DNA of 64,000 nt, taken from assembly GCA_015709575.1 (NCBI GenBank), contig CP054190.1:2540616-2604615 (forward strand), given 5' to 3'. The stretch comes from Planctomycetia bacterium (GTDB lineage Bacteria > Planctomycetota > Phycisphaerae > UBA1845 > Fen-1342). A model generated the notes under the pieces. The model saw only the letters and a list, made by a program, of their open reading frames with translations. It was not told the origin of the DNA and did no database searches. Positions 43,571-51,368 of this stretch are shown piece by piece. Position 1 is the stretch's first letter, and every line of letters starts with the position of its first letter. The translations under genes were made by a program, and so were the position numbers.

Positions 43571-45430
43571 ATGACCCTCCCCACCGCCCTGTTCCGACAC
43601 GCGGCGCTGGCCGCTGCTGTGTTCCTGCTGACCGCGGCCGCGACCGCCGCACCGCGCAACGTGCTACGCCTGCACCTCGACGGCGCTGTCTCCGAAGCGC
43701 CGTCAGACGATGGCAAGATCATGGCGGCGTTGTTCGGCGGTAAGGTCCAGAACTTCCACGGCCTGATTGAGAAGATCGGCAAGGCGGCGAAGGATCCGGA
43801 GGTCGCCGGAATCGTGATGATCATCGAGGCGCCGGCGCTGGGGTTTGCCCAGACGCAGGAGCTGCACCGCACGCTGCGCGAGTTTCGCAAGAGCGGCAAG
43901 CCGGTCCATGCTTATCTGGAATCGGCCTCGAACATCCCCTACCTGCTGGCGTGCGCAGCAGACCACATCACGCTGGCCGACCACGGCGACGTGTGGGTTG
44001 CGGGATTGCACGCCGAGCAGAGCTTCTACAAGGGATTTTTTGAGAAGATCGGCGTCGTGGCCGACATGATGCACTGCGGGGACTTCAAGACCGCGCTTGA
44101 GCCGTTCACCCGCAGCGCTCCCAGCGCTGAGAATCAGGAAATGACCAACTGGCTGCTCGACAGCCTCTACGACCAGATGGTCAAGCTGATCGCCGAGGGG
44201 CGTGGGATCGGTGTCGCGGACGCGAAAGCAGCGATTGACACGGCTCCGCACCAAGCCGCAGCAGCCGCGCGGCTCAAGCTGGTGGACGCGGTGGACTCCT
44301 ACGCCGGCTTCCAGCAGATGGTCGAGAAGCATTACGGCGCGGACGTGCGGATCGTCAAGAAGTACCCGGTGGAGGATTCGTTTGACCTTGATCTCTCCAA
44401 CCCCTTTGCGATGCTCCAGAAGTTCAGCGAGCTGATGGAGCCCAAGGAGGAGAAGAGCGGCGCCGGCGTCGCGCTGATTTACGTCGAAGGCGCGATCATG
44501 ACCGGTCGCAGCAGCGAGGGCGGCTTTGGCGGCGCAACGGCCGGAAGCTCGACGGTGCGCCACGCGATCGAGTCGGCGCTAGCGGACGACAAGGTCAAAG
44601 CCGTCGTGCTGCGGGTCGATTCACCGGGCGGCTCTGCCCTGGCGTCGGACATCATGTGGACTGCGGCGACTCGGCTCGCAAAGGCCAAGCCGCTGATCGT
44701 CAGCATGGGGAACGTCGCCGCCAGCGGCGGATACTACGCCTCGATTGCCGCGGACACAATCTTCGCGGAGCCTACCACGCTCACGGGCTCGATCGGCGTC
44801 GTGGGTGGAAAGCTGGTCTGGAAGGACCTGTGGGAATCGCACGTCGGCATCACGACGCACGAGTACGACCGCGGGCAGCGGGCCGGCATGATGAGCCTCA
44901 ACCGCGCCTGGAATGACGAGGAGCGCGGCGCGATTCGCAAGATGCTCGATGACGTCTATGTGCAGTTCAAGGATCGGGTGACCACCTCGCGCGGCAAGCG
45001 GATAAAGGGTGAGCTTGAAGCCCTCGCCGGCGGTCGCGTGTACACCGGCGCACAGGCGCTGGAGATCGGCCTGGTGGACCGGTTGGGCGGCCTGCGCGAC
45101 GCGATCAATCTCGCCGCGGAGAAGGCCGGCCTCAAGGGCGACCCGATCGTGCGCGTCCTGCCGAAGAAGCCCGATCCGATGGAAACGCTCATGCGCCTGT
45201 TCGGCGAAGAGGGCAAGGACGAGTGGGACTTCATCCGCCCAGGCTCGGCATCCGCGGCGCTTCCGGCTCGACACACGGCACGCGGCGAGCTGACGCAGAT
45301 GCTGGAAGGCGTGATCGGCGCTCGTGCGCCGGCTGCGCTGCGTTCAAAGCTCGCCGGCCTGCGCGACCTGATCACGCTGCACACCGAGGGCGTGAGCTGC
45401 GTCATGCCGATGTACCTCACGTTCCGCTGA
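43571..45430 (+). CDS. sppA: Signal peptide peptidase SppA (long form)
   Basis: A 619-residue serine-lysine protease with a signal or anchor (ALAAAVFLLTAAATA) and two repeated ClpP-like halves, as in the E. coli 67-kDa form. General-base Lys173 is in GDFKTALEPF in the first half; nucleophile Ser385 is in NVAASGGYYASIAAD in the second half. DSPGGSALAS is also present. It degrades cleaved signal peptides at the membrane. The ATG at 43571 has GGAGAG upstream; the longer upstream frame has no signal sequence. Divergent from the hydroxyacyl-CoA dehydrogenase gene. Confidence 0.92.
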   Translation: MTLPTALFRHAALAAAVFLLTAAATAAPRNVLRLHLDGAVSEAPSDDGKIMAALFGGKVQNFHGLIEKIGKAAKDPEVAGIVMIIEAPALGFAQTQELHRTLREFRKSGKPVHAYLESASNIPYLLACAADHITLADHGDVWVAGLHAEQSFYKGFFEKIGVVADMMHCGDFKTALEPFTRSAPSAENQEMTNWLLDSLYDQMVKLIAEGRGIGVADAKAAIDTAPHQAAAAARLKLVDAVDSYAGFQQMVEKHYGADVRIVKKYPVEDSFDLDLSNPFAMLQKFSELMEPKEEKSGAGVALIYVEGAIMTGRSSEGGFGGATAGSSTVRHAIESALADDKVKAVVLRVDSPGGSALASDIMWTAATRLAKAKPLIVSMGNVAASGGYYASIAADTIFAEPTTLTGSIGVVGGKLVWKDLWESHVGITTHEYDRGQRAGMMSLNRAWNDEERGAIRKMLDDVYVQFKDRVTTSRGKRIKGELEALAGGRVYTGAQALEIGLVDRLGGLRDAINLAAEKAGLKGDPIVRVLPKKPDPMETLMRLFGEEGKDEWDFIRPGSASAALPARHTARGELTQMLEGVIGARAPAALRSKLAGLRDLITLHTEGVSCVMPMYLTFR

Positions 45431-45532
45431 TACCCGGACCGGATCGTGTGCCGACGGCCGCGCAGGGCGTTTACCCCGCGCGGTCGTCGGCCGCGCTTGC
45501 GATGAGTGCCACACCCGCCGCCGGAGCGCCGC

Positions 45533-46249
45533 GTGCCGCTGCTCGAAGTGCGTGATCTGTGCGTGAAATACGGCGCGATCCCGGCGCTGCACGGACTGTC
45601 CCTGTCGGTTGAAAAGGGGCAGATCGTGACGCTGATCGGCTGCAATGGGGCCGGCAAGACCACCACCCTGCGCACCATCAGCGGCCTGCTGCGGCCCTCC
45701 TCCGGCTCGATCACGTTCGACGGCGCTCCCATCCACGCGCTCTCCACCGACGGCATCGTTCGGCTGGGCATCGCCCAGGCGCCTGAGGGGCGCGGCATCT
45801 TCGGAAATCTCACGGTCGATGAGAACCTCAGCCTGGGGGCATTTGCCCGGCGCGATCGTGCCGGAATCGCGAAGGACCGCGAGTGGGCATTGCAGCTTTT
45901 CCCGCGACTGCGCGAGCGGCTCCGCCAGAACGCCGGCACGCTCAGCGGCGGCGAGCAGCAGATGCTCGCGATCGCCCGCTCGGTGCTGGCTCGGCCGCGC
46001 CTGCTGCTGCTGGATGAGCCGTCGCTCGGGCTGGCGCCGCAGATCGTCCAGACCATCTTTCACATCATCCGCACGATTCGCGAGGAGCGCGGCACGACCA
46101 TTCTGCTGGTCGAGCAGAACGCCCACATGGCGCTGCACACCGCCGACTACGCCTACGTGCTGGAGGTCGGCCGCATCGCTATGCACGGCCCGGCGGCACG
46201 ACTTGCGGCCAGCGACGCAGTTCGCAAGGCATACCTCGGCGTGGCCTGA
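45533..46249 (+). CDS. livF: Branched-chain amino acid ABC transporter ATPase LivF-like
   Basis: A 238-residue ABC ATPase: Walker A GCNGAGKTT (36-44), Q-loop region QAPEGRGIFGNLTVDENL typical of LivF, signature LSGGEQQ, Walker B LLLLDEPSLGLAP, H-loop in LVEQNAH, and the C-terminal AYLG. LivF pairs with LivG, the permeases LivH/LivM and a binding protein LivJ/K for branched-chain amino acid or urea uptake. None of these is next to it. The GTG at 45533 has GGAG 6 bases ahead; another GTG lies at 45506. Confidence 0.88.
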   Translation: MPLLEVRDLCVKYGAIPALHGLSLSVEKGQIVTLIGCNGAGKTTTLRTISGLLRPSSGSITFDGAPIHALSTDGIVRLGIAQAPEGRGIFGNLTVDENLSLGAFARRDRAGIAKDREWALQLFPRLRERLRQNAGTLSGGEQQMLAIARSVLARPRLLLLDEPSLGLAPQIVQTIFHIIRTIREERGTTILLVEQNAHMALHTADYAYVLEVGRIAMHGPAARLAASDAVRKAYLGVA

Positions 46250-46389
46250 GCTCCCACGTCGCCGCACACCGGGCGCTGACGCCCTCGGGCAGTCCCATCG
46301 CTCGCATCCCCTCACGGCAGTTTGTTTCGGACGTTTCGCACCACACGGGACGAAGCGGCGAGGAATCCGCGCTGCGCGAGCGCGATTCA

Positions 46390-46419
46390 TTGACACGACC
46401 GCCCATGCATGAATACGCT
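46390..46419 (+). promoter_or_regulatory. Promoter of the DUF2203 gene
   Basis: A perfect TTGACA at 46390-46395 and TACGCT at 46414-46419, 18 bp apart; the ATG is at 46467, leaving a leader of about 40 nt. Confidence 0.6.
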
Positions 46420-46466
46420 CAATGAGGAGAGTGTCCGTCCGTGCCCCCGGACGGAGGGAGAGAGCC

Positions 46467-46910
46467 ATGCGACGCAAGCCCGCCCTGACCGCCGCCGACC
46501 GCGTGTTCGACCGTCCGCGCCGCGCCTTCACCGTGGAGGAGGCCAACCGCGCGCTGGTCCTGGTCCGCCGGATCGTGCAGGACGTGGTGCGGGTCTACGC
46601 CGAGTTGATGGATCTTCGCGCTCGCCGCGAGGAACTGGCCTCCACCGCGGGCGCCGGCGATCAACTCGAGCGCATGCGCGCGGCGATCGACGTGCGCATC
46701 GACCACGTCAACCGCCTGCAGGACGAGTTGACCGAGATCGGCTGCGCCCCGAAGGACTTTGAGACGGGGCTGGTCGATTTCCCCGCCGTCCACGACGGCC
46801 GGGCCGTGATGTTGTGCTGGCGCCTCGGGGAGGAGTGCGTCACGCACTGGCACGAGGTCGATGCCGGGTTCTCCGGCCGCCGCCCGATTGAGCCGGGCTT
46901 CGGAGCTTGA
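46467..46910 (+). CDS. DUF2203 family protein
   Basis: A 147-residue protein with the DUF2203 pattern: FTVEEANRALVLVRRIV at the start, a long helix (LMDLRARREELA ... QLERMRAAID), then FETGLVDFPAVHDGRAVMLCWRLGE and HWHEVDAGFSGRRPI. The family is widespread but its role is unknown. The start at 46467 has GGAGGGAG upstream. It converges on the small membrane protein gene. Confidence 0.85.
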   Translation: MRRKPALTAADRVFDRPRRAFTVEEANRALVLVRRIVQDVVRVYAELMDLRARREELASTAGAGDQLERMRAAIDVRIDHVNRLQDELTEIGCAPKDFETGLVDFPAVHDGRAVMLCWRLGEECVTHWHEVDAGFSGRRPIEPGFGA

Positions 46911-46931
46911 CGACGCGGGACAATCGGGCGG

Positions 46932-46965
46932 CTATGCGCTGAACAAGCCTATGCGCTGAACAAGC
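46932..46965. repeat. 17-bp perfect tandem duplication over a stop codon
   Basis: CTATGCGCTGAACAAGC occurs twice in direct succession (46932-46948 and 46949-46965). On the minus strand the second copy encodes the last residues and stop of the membrane protein gene (LFSA, TAG); the first copy repeats them just beyond the stop. Confidence 0.85.
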
Positions 46966-47410
46966 GCCCGAAGTTTGACAGCACCGCGCCGAGCGCGATC
47001 ACGATCACCACCCCCGCCACCAGCAGGTTCCATCGGCCCGGCTGCGCCCGGCGCTTTTCCCCCCTTGGCCCGGGAGCGGACAGGACCGTCGCCTGGTGCA
47101 GCACGACCAGCGCCACGAGCAGCTTCACGCCGAATACGGCGTGATAAACGGCTTTTTGCGAGTGCCCACGATATTCCGGCACCTTGAACATCAGGAAGTT
47201 CATCAGGCCGGTGGCGAGCAGCGCCACCGCCAGGAATACGACGATTCCGAACCAGCGCCGGGCGATGCGCTCGCGCAGCTCGGCCCGAGCCGGCTCGTCC
47301 AGTACCGCCATCGCCGGGCGTACCGCCCACCATTGAAAAATCGCCGCACCACCCGCGACAACGGCCGCAAGGATATGCACGAATCGGATAACCACCGCCA
47401 TCGCATCCAT
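46949..47410 (-). CDS. Small four-helix membrane protein (CopD-like)
   Basis: A 153-residue protein with four membrane segments: VVIRFVHILAAVVAGGAAIF, WFGIVVFLAVALLATGLMNF, AVFGVKLLVALVVLHQATV and LLVAGVVIVIALGAVLSNF. Conserved-looking His residues in the first and third helices recall CopD- or DUF4149-like proteins that may bind heme or copper; this is inference from topology. The ATG at 47410 has GAGGGAG 8 bases upstream. Function unknown. Confidence 0.75.
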   Translation of the reverse strand: MDAMAVVIRFVHILAAVVAGGAAIFQWWAVRPAMAVLDEPARAELRERIARRWFGIVVFLAVALLATGLMNFLMFKVPEYRGHSQKAVYHAVFGVKLLVALVVLHQATVLSAPGPRGEKRRAQPGRWNLLVAGVVIVIALGAVLSNFGRLFSA

Positions 47411-47498
47411 GAACGCTCCCTCGAAGTCGATCGATCCCGCCCGGGATTGTAAACCGCCGCGCGCGGCCTCGCGCCCCCGCGCCGCACCCAACGGCGGA

Positions 47499-47504
47499 TA
47501 TGAT
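47499..47504 (+). promoter_or_regulatory. -10-like TATGAT giving a leaderless purF
   Basis: TATGAT ends 8 nt before the ATG at 47512. The only purine-rich stretch, GGCGGA at 47493-47498, is 13 bases from that ATG, too far for a good ribosome site. Confidence 0.4.
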
Positions 47505-47511
47505 TCTGCGC

Positions 47512-48948
47512 ATGGCGGACGCTATTCAGCACTCGTGCGGGCTGGTCGGCGTGTTCGGCACGCCCGACGCGGCTCAACTCGCCTACCTCGGACTGTATTC
47601 GCAGCAGCACCGCGGCCAGGAATCCGCCGGTATCTGCTCGACCGGCGGGCGTGAGATTCTGCGCCGCGCCGGGATGGGGCGCGTCACCGATGCGCTCAGC
47701 CCCTCTGACCTGACGGCGCTGGCCAACCCGATCGCCGTCGGTCACGTGCGGTACTCGACAACCGGCTCGTGCCACGCGGCCAATTCGCAGCCGCTGCTGG
47801 TGAACATTGGAGATGCGCCGGTCGCCGTGGCCCACAACGGAAATCTTGTCAACGCAGGGCGGCTGCGGGCTGAGTATGAGCGGCGCGGGCACCTGTTCAA
47901 CGCGACCTCCGACACCGAGGTCATCCTGCACATGCTGGCGGACCCCGCGTATCGCAGTCACGCGGACCCGCTGGCCGCAGTCATGCGCGACCTGGTCGGC
48001 TCGTTCTGCCTGCTGCTGCTTCACCCGGATCGCATCGAAGCAGTCCGCGACGCTTCCGGAAACCGCCCGATGTGCATCGGGCGGGCGGGCGCGGCGTGGG
48101 TGATCGCAAGCGAGACTTGCGCGCTGGACATGGTGGACGCGGAATACGTCCGCGACGTGGCGCCGGGCGAAATCGTCACGATCTCGGAGCGCGGGCTTGA
48201 ATCACGGTCGTTCGGGGCGGTGGGCGTGCGTCGCGGACATTGCATCTTCGAGCACGTCTATTTCGCCGACCCTTCCAGCCGCATCTTCGGGCAGAACGTG
48301 CACCGCGTCCGCAAGGAATTCGGCCGGCGGCTCGCCCGTGAAGCGCCGGTCCCCGCCGACCTCGTCGTGGCCGTACCGAATTGCGCACGCTGCGCTGCCC
48401 TGGGGTATCACGAGGAGTCCGGAATTCCCATCGGGCGCGGGTTCACAACCAACCACTACGTTGGCCGGTCATTCATCCAGCCGACGCAGTTGATCCGCGA
48501 CCTGACGGTGCGCCTGAAGCTCAACGCGATACGAGACGTGGTCGAGGGGCAACGACTTGTGGTCGTGGAAGACTCGGTGGTGCGCGGCACCACCACCCGC
48601 GGGAAGATGCAGTCCCTCCGTCGCGCTGGTGCGAAAGAGATTCATCTGCGGGTCGCCAGCGCCCCGATTCGCCACCCCTGCCATTACGGGATTGACTTTC
48701 CGCAGCATGACGAGCTGATCGCCAACGGGCGGACCGTCGAGCAGATCCGCGAGTACCTCGGCGTCGACTCGCTCGCGTACCTTTCGCTCGAGGGCATGCT
48801 GTCGTGCGTCACGCCGCCGGGCGATTTCTGCAACGCCTGCTTTTCCGGGAACTATCCCATCCCGATTGATCCCGGCTTTCGCAAGGATGCGTTTGAGCAA
48901 CAGCAGTTGCGCTTCGTCGATGCGCACGGCGTGCTGCGCCGGCCGTGA
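47512..48948 (+). CDS. purF: Amidophosphoribosyltransferase PurF (Fe-S type)
   Basis: A 478-residue Ntn-hydrolase that makes 5-phosphoribosylamine from PRPP and glutamine, the first step of purine synthesis. A short propeptide (MADAIQHS) precedes nucleophile Cys9. The glutamine site continues with QQHRGQESAGI and AHNGNLVNA. The PRPP loop is VVVEDSVVRGTTTR (about 350-363). Cysteines in GHCIFEHVYF, RHPCHYGIDFP and CNAC match the [4Fe-4S] ligands of the B. subtilis type. The start at 47512 is preferred over 47500, which lies inside a -10-like hexamer. Confidence 0.94.
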   Translation: MADAIQHSCGLVGVFGTPDAAQLAYLGLYSQQHRGQESAGICSTGGREILRRAGMGRVTDALSPSDLTALANPIAVGHVRYSTTGSCHAANSQPLLVNIGDAPVAVAHNGNLVNAGRLRAEYERRGHLFNATSDTEVILHMLADPAYRSHADPLAAVMRDLVGSFCLLLLHPDRIEAVRDASGNRPMCIGRAGAAWVIASETCALDMVDAEYVRDVAPGEIVTISERGLESRSFGAVGVRRGHCIFEHVYFADPSSRIFGQNVHRVRKEFGRRLAREAPVPADLVVAVPNCARCAALGYHEESGIPIGRGFTTNHYVGRSFIQPTQLIRDLTVRLKLNAIRDVVEGQRLVVVEDSVVRGTTTRGKMQSLRRAGAKEIHLRVASAPIRHPCHYGIDFPQHDELIANGRTVEQIREYLGVDSLAYLSLEGMLSCVTPPGDFCNACFSGNYPIPIDPGFRKDAFEQQQLRFVDAHGVLRRP

Positions 48949-49253
48949 GCGCGGCCGACGGTTGTGCCGAAAAATCCGCGATTTTCCTTGCCCGCCTGCC
49001 AAGGCGCGGCAAGACTATGGATGGACGACATACCCGGTGGTGAACACCGGGGCGCGACCCTGCCGGTCGTATCGGCCGGAAACCCAAAAGCGGGTCGCCT
49101 ATACGCGAGAACCGCGAACCCTGCCTCCTCGCACGAGAGGTGCACCGAGGCGAGTTCGCGGTTCTGTTCGTCTCAGTCGTCGCGGTGCCTCGCCGGCCCG
49201 CGGGATCATCGACCCCGGCCATGCGAGCCATGTCGGACACCTGCGATCGGCGC
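48949..49253. other. Intergenic region with a long inverted repeat
   Basis: 305 bases between convergent purF and a small exported-protein gene. It holds the 12-bp inverted repeat at 49108-49165; otherwise no gene or motif is visible. Confidence 0.5.
49108..49165. terminator. Perfect 12-bp inverted repeat, possible bidirectional terminator
   Basis: AGAACCGCGAAC (49108-49119) pairs exactly with GTTCGCGGTTCT (49154-49165). The 34-base interior contains a further GCCTC/GAGGC pair, a CTCG-CA-CGAG hairpin and the palindrome GGTGCACC. No T-run on either side. Its place between two convergent genes suggests termination, but a protein-binding site is possible. Confidence 0.45.
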
Positions 49254-49625
49254 TTACCGATAGCAGGAGCGGCCGCGGTCACGACCGCCGATGTGCACAC
49301 TGACGCCGCGGCGCTCATGGTAGCGCGGGGCGTAATAGGAGCGGGTGCTGTACGTCCGGACGCTGCGGCCGTAGGTCGGTCCGCAGTCGCGGTAGTTCGG
49401 GCGCGGGTACGGGCGCACCACGACCGGGGCGCAGTCATCGTAGTAATAGTGCCGCACGTAACGCGGCGCAGGGGTGTAGCACGACGAGCCGTAATAGACC
49501 GGCTCGTAGTGCCGGCCGCGGTCCCAGCCGATGCTCAGGTCCAGGTCGAGATCTCCAGCCCGCGCCACCGACGCCGAAAAACCCGACGCAACCAGCGCGA
49601 CGGCGATCAACACGAAGCGGCTCAT
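49254..49625 (-). CDS. Small exported Tyr/Arg-rich protein
   Basis: A 123-residue protein with a signal peptide (FVLIAVALVASGFSASVARA), then a mature part extremely rich in Tyr, Arg, Pro and His (for example YVRHYYYDDC and YSTRSYYAPRYHERRG). Five cysteines are visible. No domain is recognised; composition suggests a structural or surface-coat protein. The ATG at 49625 has GGGAG about 9 bases upstream. Upstream is pabB, divergent. Confidence 0.72.
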   Translation of the reverse strand: MSRFVLIAVALVASGFSASVARAGDLDLDLSIGWDRGRHYEPVYYGSSCYTPAPRYVRHYYYDDCAPVVVRPYPRPNYRDCGPTYGRSVRTYSTRSYYAPRYHERRGVSVHIGGRDRGRSCYR

Positions 49626-49847
49626 TACACCATCTCCCACATACGAGTAACCCGAAGGTCACGGTCGCGAACACCACGACCGCATCCGCACTGCGCCTCG
49701 GCTGCGTCCCCGGCCCGCCGACGGTCGCAACAGGCTTGCGACGAACGGGACCGGCCGCTTATTCAAACAGACACCGTGATTTTTCCCCGGGTTGGCCGGA
49801 TTTCGCGGAAAATTCCGGAAAACCACAGGAACTTAGTTATCAGACCC

Positions 49848-51368
49848 ATGCATCACCCCTTCTGGATTGCCGTTGAAGCCGAGTGGCCCACTGCGATTTC
49901 GCCGGCCATTCTCGCATGCGCGAAGCATGACGAGCTTGCCTGGCTGGACTCCGTCGGCATCGACGCTGCCGCAGCCGGTTCATTGCACGACGGCCCGGTA
50001 CCGGCATTCAGCCTGATCGCGGTGGCGCCGCAGCGGCGAATCGGCGTCTCGCTGCCGCCAGCGGCCGGAGCAGCGGTTGCGGCTGGAGAAGGTTGGGAGC
50101 GGTTAGCGGCCGCGGTGCGTGCAGTTTCGCCCGTTGGACCGGGTGACGAGTTCCCGAGTCCGCTTCGCGGCGCGCCGCTGCCCGGGTGGATCGGCTTCGT
50201 CGGATACGAAATGGCGTGCGGACTGGAACACGTCGCGATCCACGACGCGGATTTCGCGGGGATTCCGGCGATGCGGTTCGCGCTCTTCGCGCGGGGCATC
50301 ATCCTGGAGCACGCCGTGCGCAGGGCGTGGGTGGTCGGTTGCGTGCGCCACCGGGCCGACGAGGAGGGCGTACGCGCGCTGGCGGCACGCTGGAACGGCG
50401 CGGTGGCGGACGCCACTAGATGTGCGCGGCTCTGTGAGCGCGACGCACCGGGCGGCGAACAGCGCGAAGAGCCGGCTTTTTCGGCGATCGAGCACGAAAC
50501 ATCGGAGCGTGAGCATGCGCGCATGGTCGCGCGCGCCCACGCTTATCTCAGCGCTGGGGACATCTACCAGGTAAACCTGGCGCATCGGCTACGGCTCACC
50601 GCAGGGAACACAAGTCTCAGCGGCGGCGCAGCGCCGGTGGCGGCGATGAGTGTCTACACGCGGTTGCGCCGCCGCAACCCCGCGGGCTTTGCGGCGCTGC
50701 TGAGCTGGGGCGACGCCGCCATCGCGTCCGTGTCTCCAGAGCGATTCCTGGAGCTGCGCGGCCGCTCGGTGCTGACCAGCCCGATCAAGGGCACGCGCCC
50801 GCGGCTCCACGAGCCGGCTGCCGATCGCGCGGCGGTCGAGTCGCTGCTCGGCAGCGCCAAGGACGCGGCGGAACTGGCGATGATCGTCGATCTGCATCGC
50901 AACGACCTGGGGCGGGTCTGTGTGCCCGGGACGGTTCGCGTCACGGACGCGCGGCGGATCGAAGCGCATCCGACGGTGTTTCACACGGTCGCCGACATCC
51001 GTGGGGAGCTGCGCCCCGGCCTGGACGCGATTGATCTGCTGCGCGCGTGCTTTCCGGCGGGATCAGTTACCGGCGTGCCGAAGATTCGAGCGATGCAGAT
51101 CATTCATGAACTGGAGCGCGCGCCGCGCGGCGTCTATACCGGCGCGATCGGGGTGATCGGGCTGGATGGAAACATGAGCCTGAGCGTTGCCATTCGGACG
51201 CTGCAAGCGAGTGGTGGCGAAGCACTGCTGCACGTCGGCGGCGGAATTGTGGCCGACTCGCGGGCGGACGAAGAATACGCTGAGACGCTGGCCAAGGGCC
51301 GTGGGATCCTTGACGCCCTGCTGCCGAAATCGGCGAGCCGTCCGGCCCCGATCACACAAAGAACATGA
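49848..51368 (+). CDS. pabB: Aminodeoxychorismate synthase component I (PabB-like)
   Basis: A 506-residue chorismate-binding enzyme that forms 4-amino-4-deoxychorismate for folate synthesis. The N-terminal part has GWIGFVGYEMACGLEH; the catalytic domain has GDIYQVNLAHRL, SPERFLELRG, SPIKGTRPR, AMIVDLHRNDLGRV, GSVTGVPKIRAMQII and YTGAIGVIG. The PIKGT motif favours PabB over anthranilate synthase TrpE. The Shine-Dalgarno sequence is weak (ACAGGA 17 bases before the ATG). Its 3' end overlaps the antiporter gene tail to tail by 17 bases. Confidence 0.88.
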   Translation: MHHPFWIAVEAEWPTAISPAILACAKHDELAWLDSVGIDAAAAGSLHDGPVPAFSLIAVAPQRRIGVSLPPAAGAAVAAGEGWERLAAAVRAVSPVGPGDEFPSPLRGAPLPGWIGFVGYEMACGLEHVAIHDADFAGIPAMRFALFARGIILEHAVRRAWVVGCVRHRADEEGVRALAARWNGAVADATRCARLCERDAPGGEQREEPAFSAIEHETSEREHARMVARAHAYLSAGDIYQVNLAHRLRLTAGNTSLSGGAAPVAAMSVYTRLRRRNPAGFAALLSWGDAAIASVSPERFLELRGRSVLTSPIKGTRPRLHEPAADRAAVESLLGSAKDAAELAMIVDLHRNDLGRVCVPGTVRVTDARRIEAHPTVFHTVADIRGELRPGLDAIDLLRACFPAGSVTGVPKIRAMQIIHELERAPRGVYTGAIGVIGLDGNMSLSVAIRTLQASGGEALLHVGGGIVADSRADEEYAETLAKGRGILDALLPKSASRPAPITQRT

